From the NCBI GenBank assembly GCA_934255515.1, contig CAKQON010000018.1, positions 1-27,090 on the forward strand: a stretch of DNA of 27,090 bases. Reading direction: 5' to 3'. Positions 25,141 to 27,090 of this stretch are shown one piece after another; the stretch's first letter is position 1; each line of letters begins with the position of its first letter. The DNA is from an uncultured Sutterella sp. Its GTDB lineage: Bacteria > Pseudomonadota > Gammaproteobacteria > Burkholderiales > Burkholderiaceae_F. The translations under genes were made by a program, and so were the position numbers. The notes under the pieces are model-generated. The model did not search any database. It was not told where the DNA came from and saw only the letters and a list, made by a program, of their open reading frames with translations.

Positions 25141-25155
25141 TCAATCATTGAAGCA
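25137..25155. promoter_or_regulatory. 19-bp palindrome over the -12 element and start site
   Basis: TGCTTCAAT and ATTGAAGCA form a perfect 9-bp inverted repeat around a single C. It covers most of the -12 TTGCT box and the predicted transcription start. It could be a repressor operator. Confidence 0.6.
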
Positions 25156-25230
25156 CAATCTTCACCGGCGCTTACCCCCTTCATGCCGGCGCATCTTCAA
25201 ATGAACGGAGACCCGTTCCGGAGTTTAAAA

Positions 25231-26766
25231 ATGAAATTTACTCATGCCGCCATGGCGCTTGCCCTTTCGGGAGTCCTCGCCGGTCTTGCCGCCCAACCCG
25301 CTGCAGCGAAGGAAGTGACCATTGCCGTTGCCTCCACCTTCACGACGATGGACCCCTATGATGCGAGCGACACGCTTTCCTACAGCGCCGCGAAGTCCAT
25401 GTATGAAGGCCTTTTCGGCTTCGACAAGGACATGAAGCTCCACAATGTCCTCGCTGAAGGCTACAAGGTGAGCGACGACGGTCTCGTCTACACCGTCACG
25501 CTCAAAAAAGGCATCAAATTCCACGACGGCACGGAATTCCAGGCCGACGCCGTGAAGGCTAACTTCGACCGCGTGACGAATAAAGCGAACGCGCTTCGCC
25601 GCTATACGCTCTACTACAACATTGCGAAGACGGAAGTCGTCGACCCCTATACGGTCCGCTTTACGCTCCACAAGCCCTTCTCGGCCTTCATCAACCAGCT
25701 CGCTCACGCTTCGGGCGCCATGATCTGTCCGAGTGCCATTCAGAAGTATCCGGGCAAGGAACTCGCCTTCCATCCGTGCGGCACGGGTCCCTTTGTTCTT
25801 GATAAATACAACCCGTCGGAAATTCTCCACGTCGTCAAGAACCCCAATTACTGGCAGAAGGGGCTCCCCAAGGTTGACGGCCTCACCTTCAAGCCCGTTC
25901 CTGAAAATTCCACCCGCGTCGCGATGCTGCGCACGGGCGAAGCCCACTACATCTTCCCCGTGCCTCCGGAACAGGTGAAGATTCTTGAGGGCGAAAAGAA
26001 CCTCGTCGTCACGAAGGAGCCTTCGATCATCGAGCGCTACGTTGCCTTCAATATGACGAAGAAGCCCTTCGACAACCTGAAGGTCCGTCAGGCCCTCAAC
26101 TACGCCGTCAACAAGCAGGCGCTCGCCAAGGTCGCCTTCAACGGCCTTGCCGACCCGGCGAAGGGCATCGCCCCGAAGGGCGTTGAATTCGCCGACGAAT
26201 ACGGCGCCTGGCCCTATGACCCGAAGAAGGCCCGCGAACTTCTGAAGGAAGCGGGCTACCCGAACGGCTTCTCGGCCACGCTCTGGTCGCTCTACAACCA
26301 TACGACCGCGCAGAAGGTCATTCAGTTCCTTCAGCAGCAGTTCGCTCAAGTGGGCGTCAAGGTTTCCGTGATGGCCATGGAAGCTGGTCAGCGAACCGCG
26401 TATCTCTTGAAGAAACCCGAGGAATCCCAGCTCAACATGGTCTATGCCGGCTGGTCCTCCTCCACGGGCGAACTCGACTGGGCCATCCGTCCGCTTCTCG
26501 GCACCGACTCCTGGGCGCCGGTCGCGAGCAACTTCGGCTACTACTCGAATAAGACGCTCGACGACAACTTCCGCGATGCGCTTCTCACGACCGACAAGGC
26601 AAAGAAACAGGCTTTCTACTCCGTCGCTCAGAAGGCGACCTGGAACGACTGCCCGTGGATCTACCTCGTCACCGAGCAGAATGTTTCCGCTCATGTGAAG
26701 GGACTTTCGGGCTTCTACATCCAGCCCGATGCCGGGTTTGAATATTCCCAGATTGAGTTCAAGTAA
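25231..26766 (+). CDS. gsiB: GsiB-like periplasmic solute-binding protein (family 5), copy 2
   Basis: A 511-aa SBP_bac_5 protein, a close paralogue of the one at 9955 and similar throughout to E. coli GsiB. Shared runs include MYEGLFGFDKDMKLHNVLAE, KEAGYPNGFSATLW, and GWSSSTGELDWAIRPLLG. The Sec signal ends near residue 26 (PAAAK). ATG 25231 is chosen because CCGGAG lies about 7 nt upstream and the signal peptide starts there; an in-frame ATG at 25183 has neither. C166 and C183 match the cysteine pair of copy 1. It has its own sigma-54 promoter and terminator, and no permease or ATPase genes adjoin. It probably delivers glutathione or short peptides to an importer encoded elsewhere, under nitrogen or other RpoN control. 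Confidence 0.93.
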   Translation: MKFTHAAMALALSGVLAGLAAQPAAAKEVTIAVASTFTTMDPYDASDTLSYSAAKSMYEGLFGFDKDMKLHNVLAEGYKVSDDGLVYTVTLKKGIKFHDGTEFQADAVKANFDRVTNKANALRRYTLYYNIAKTEVVDPYTVRFTLHKPFSAFINQLAHASGAMICPSAIQKYPGKELAFHPCGTGPFVLDKYNPSEILHVVKNPNYWQKGLPKVDGLTFKPVPENSTRVAMLRTGEAHYIFPVPPEQVKILEGEKNLVVTKEPSIIERYVAFNMTKKPFDNLKVRQALNYAVNKQALAKVAFNGLADPAKGIAPKGVEFADEYGAWPYDPKKARELLKEAGYPNGFSATLWSLYNHTTAQKVIQFLQQQFAQVGVKVSVMAMEAGQRTAYLLKKPEESQLNMVYAGWSSSTGELDWAIRPLLGTDSWAPVASNFGYYSNKTLDDNFRDALLTTDKAKKQAFYSVAQKATWNDCPWIYLVTEQNVSAHVKGLSGFYIQPDAGFEYSQIEFK

Positions 26767-26816
26767 CCGGCATTCCTTCCGACACCGCTCTTCATGAGGG
26801 CGGTGAGGAACCCGGC

Positions 26817-26855
26817 GGCGGCAAACTTCTCAAAAGTCTGCCGCCTTTCTTTTCT
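26817..26855 (+). terminator. Rho-independent terminator of gsiB copy 2
   Basis: GGCGGCA (26817-26823) pairs with TGCCGCC (26839-26845), with inner ACTT/AAGT pairing, followed by the T-rich run TTTCTTTTCT. A smaller CACCGC/GCGGTG stem (26783-26805) precedes it. Together they form the transcript end of the binding-protein gene. Confidence 0.85.
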
Positions 26856-26870
26856 GGCACCGGGTTTGCT
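26855..26870 (+). promoter_or_regulatory. Second sigma-54 promoter, downstream of gsiB copy 2
   Basis: TGGCACCGGGTTTGCT matches the RpoN -24/-12 consensus, with GG (26856-26857) and GC (26868-26869) 10 bp apart. It starts right at the end of the gsiB terminator and reads away from it. Predicted start near 26881. No open frame begins before 27024. Confidence 0.8.
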
Positions 26871-26880
26871 ACATAAATTA

Positions 26881-26966
26881 CACCTGCAAGTCGTCAAAAG
26901 ATCACTCAAAGCCCAGAAACAAAGCAGACACTTCTCTTAAAAGTCCTGATTAATATGGGCTTTTTT
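26881..26966 (+). ncRNA. Possible short sigma-54-dependent RNA
   Basis: From the predicted RpoN start to a T-run at 26961-26966 there are about 85 nt with no open frame. AAAGCCC (26908-26914) can pair with GGGCTTT (26957-26963) ahead of the T-run, but the loop is about 42 nt, so the terminator is not strong. This could be a small RNA, or merely the leader of a gene displaced by the element downstream. Confidence 0.3.
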
Positions 26967-26967
26967 C

Positions 26968-26997
26968 TTGTACTATTATGGGTGTATATGATATAAT
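26968..26997 (+). promoter_or_regulatory. Sigma-70 promoter of the last gene, with an inverted repeat
   Basis: TTGTAC (26968-26973), an 18-bp spacer and a perfect TATAAT (26992-26997) form a strong promoter. The -10 box lies at the centre of a perfect inverted repeat: GTGTATATGAT (26982-26992) and ATCATATACAC (26996-27006). The repeat may be a self-repression operator or part of a mobile-element end. The AT-richness contrasts with the rest of the window. Confidence 0.8.
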
Positions 26998-27023
26998 CAT
27001 ATACACTTATCAGAGGAGATCAA

Positions 27024-27090
27024 ATGGCAGCCCGGAAGGAGTTCCCGGTCAAAGTTCGCCGTGTGGCAGTAACGAACAAAAAGACCGGCG
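27024..27090 (+). CDS. Start of an unidentified gene, possibly a transposase (partial)
   Basis: An ATG at 27024 with a strong GAGGAG (27013-27018) opens a frame that runs off the window after 22 codons. It reads MAARKEFPVKVRRVAVTNKK and on. The short basic N-terminus, very strong AT-rich promoter with a dyad, and abrupt change in base composition suggest an insertion-sequence transposase, but 22 residues do not prove a family. No terminal repeat can be defined because the other end lies outside the window. Confidence 0.55.
   Translation, partial: MAARKEFPVKVRRVAVTNKKTG

Overview
The window is GC-rich, densely coding proteobacterial chromosome, most likely from a Sutterellaceae-type betaproteobacterium (Burkholderiales; Sutterella or Parasutterella-like). 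This placement is inferred from a long RNase E gene lying head to head with rluC-HAD phosphatase, GsiB-type solute-binding proteins without permeases, Tat-exported flavoproteins paired with a small multihaem cytochrome c, and a TtrSR-like two-component system. No database search was possible. No rRNA, tRNA or CRISPR was seen.

Layout. 1-1218 (minus): a Tat-exported HisC-like aminotransferase. 1439-2912: a decayed DUF234-type AAA+ ATPase with an odd 14-bp repeat cluster at its 5' side. 2980-4678 (minus): rluC and an overlapping HAD phosphatase. 4679-6208: 1.5 kb with no recognisable gene, ending in a structured leader in front of rne (6209-9748), whose C-terminal half is repeat-rich. 9955-11478: a GsiB-like binding protein. 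11618-12633: two eroded genes meeting tail to tail (HD-domain and RibD-C/DHFR-like). 12634-16768 (minus) and 17023-18986 (plus): a divergent respiratory locus. 19300-21273: a frameshifted MFS transporter divergent from a TetR regulator. 21303-23562 (minus): aldehyde dehydrogenase and a YfcA-type exporter. 23876-26766: an M20 peptidase and a second GsiB-like protein. 27024-end: the first 22 codons of a gene that may be a transposase.

The most coherent system is the divergent respiratory locus. A histidine kinase with a periplasmic PhnD/TtrS-like sensor, a FixJ-type regulator and a Tat flavoprotein form one minus-strand unit. A second Tat flavoprotein and a tetrahaem cytochrome resembling the haem domain of Shewanella flavocytochrome c are read the other way. 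The likely picture is a two-component system that senses an exogenous electron acceptor and controls periplasmic flavin reductases fed by a cytochrome. One flavoprotein keeps the fumarate-reductase-type catalytic arginine and the His-His and Arg motifs, but has a changed carboxylate-binding position. The other has lost all of these, so the acceptors are unknown and may differ.

The second notable signal is regulatory. Two near-perfect sigma-54 (-24/-12) promoters flank the second gsiB-like gene. One would drive gsiB itself; the other lies just after its terminator and points at a short untranslated stretch that ends in a T-run in front of the possible transposase.
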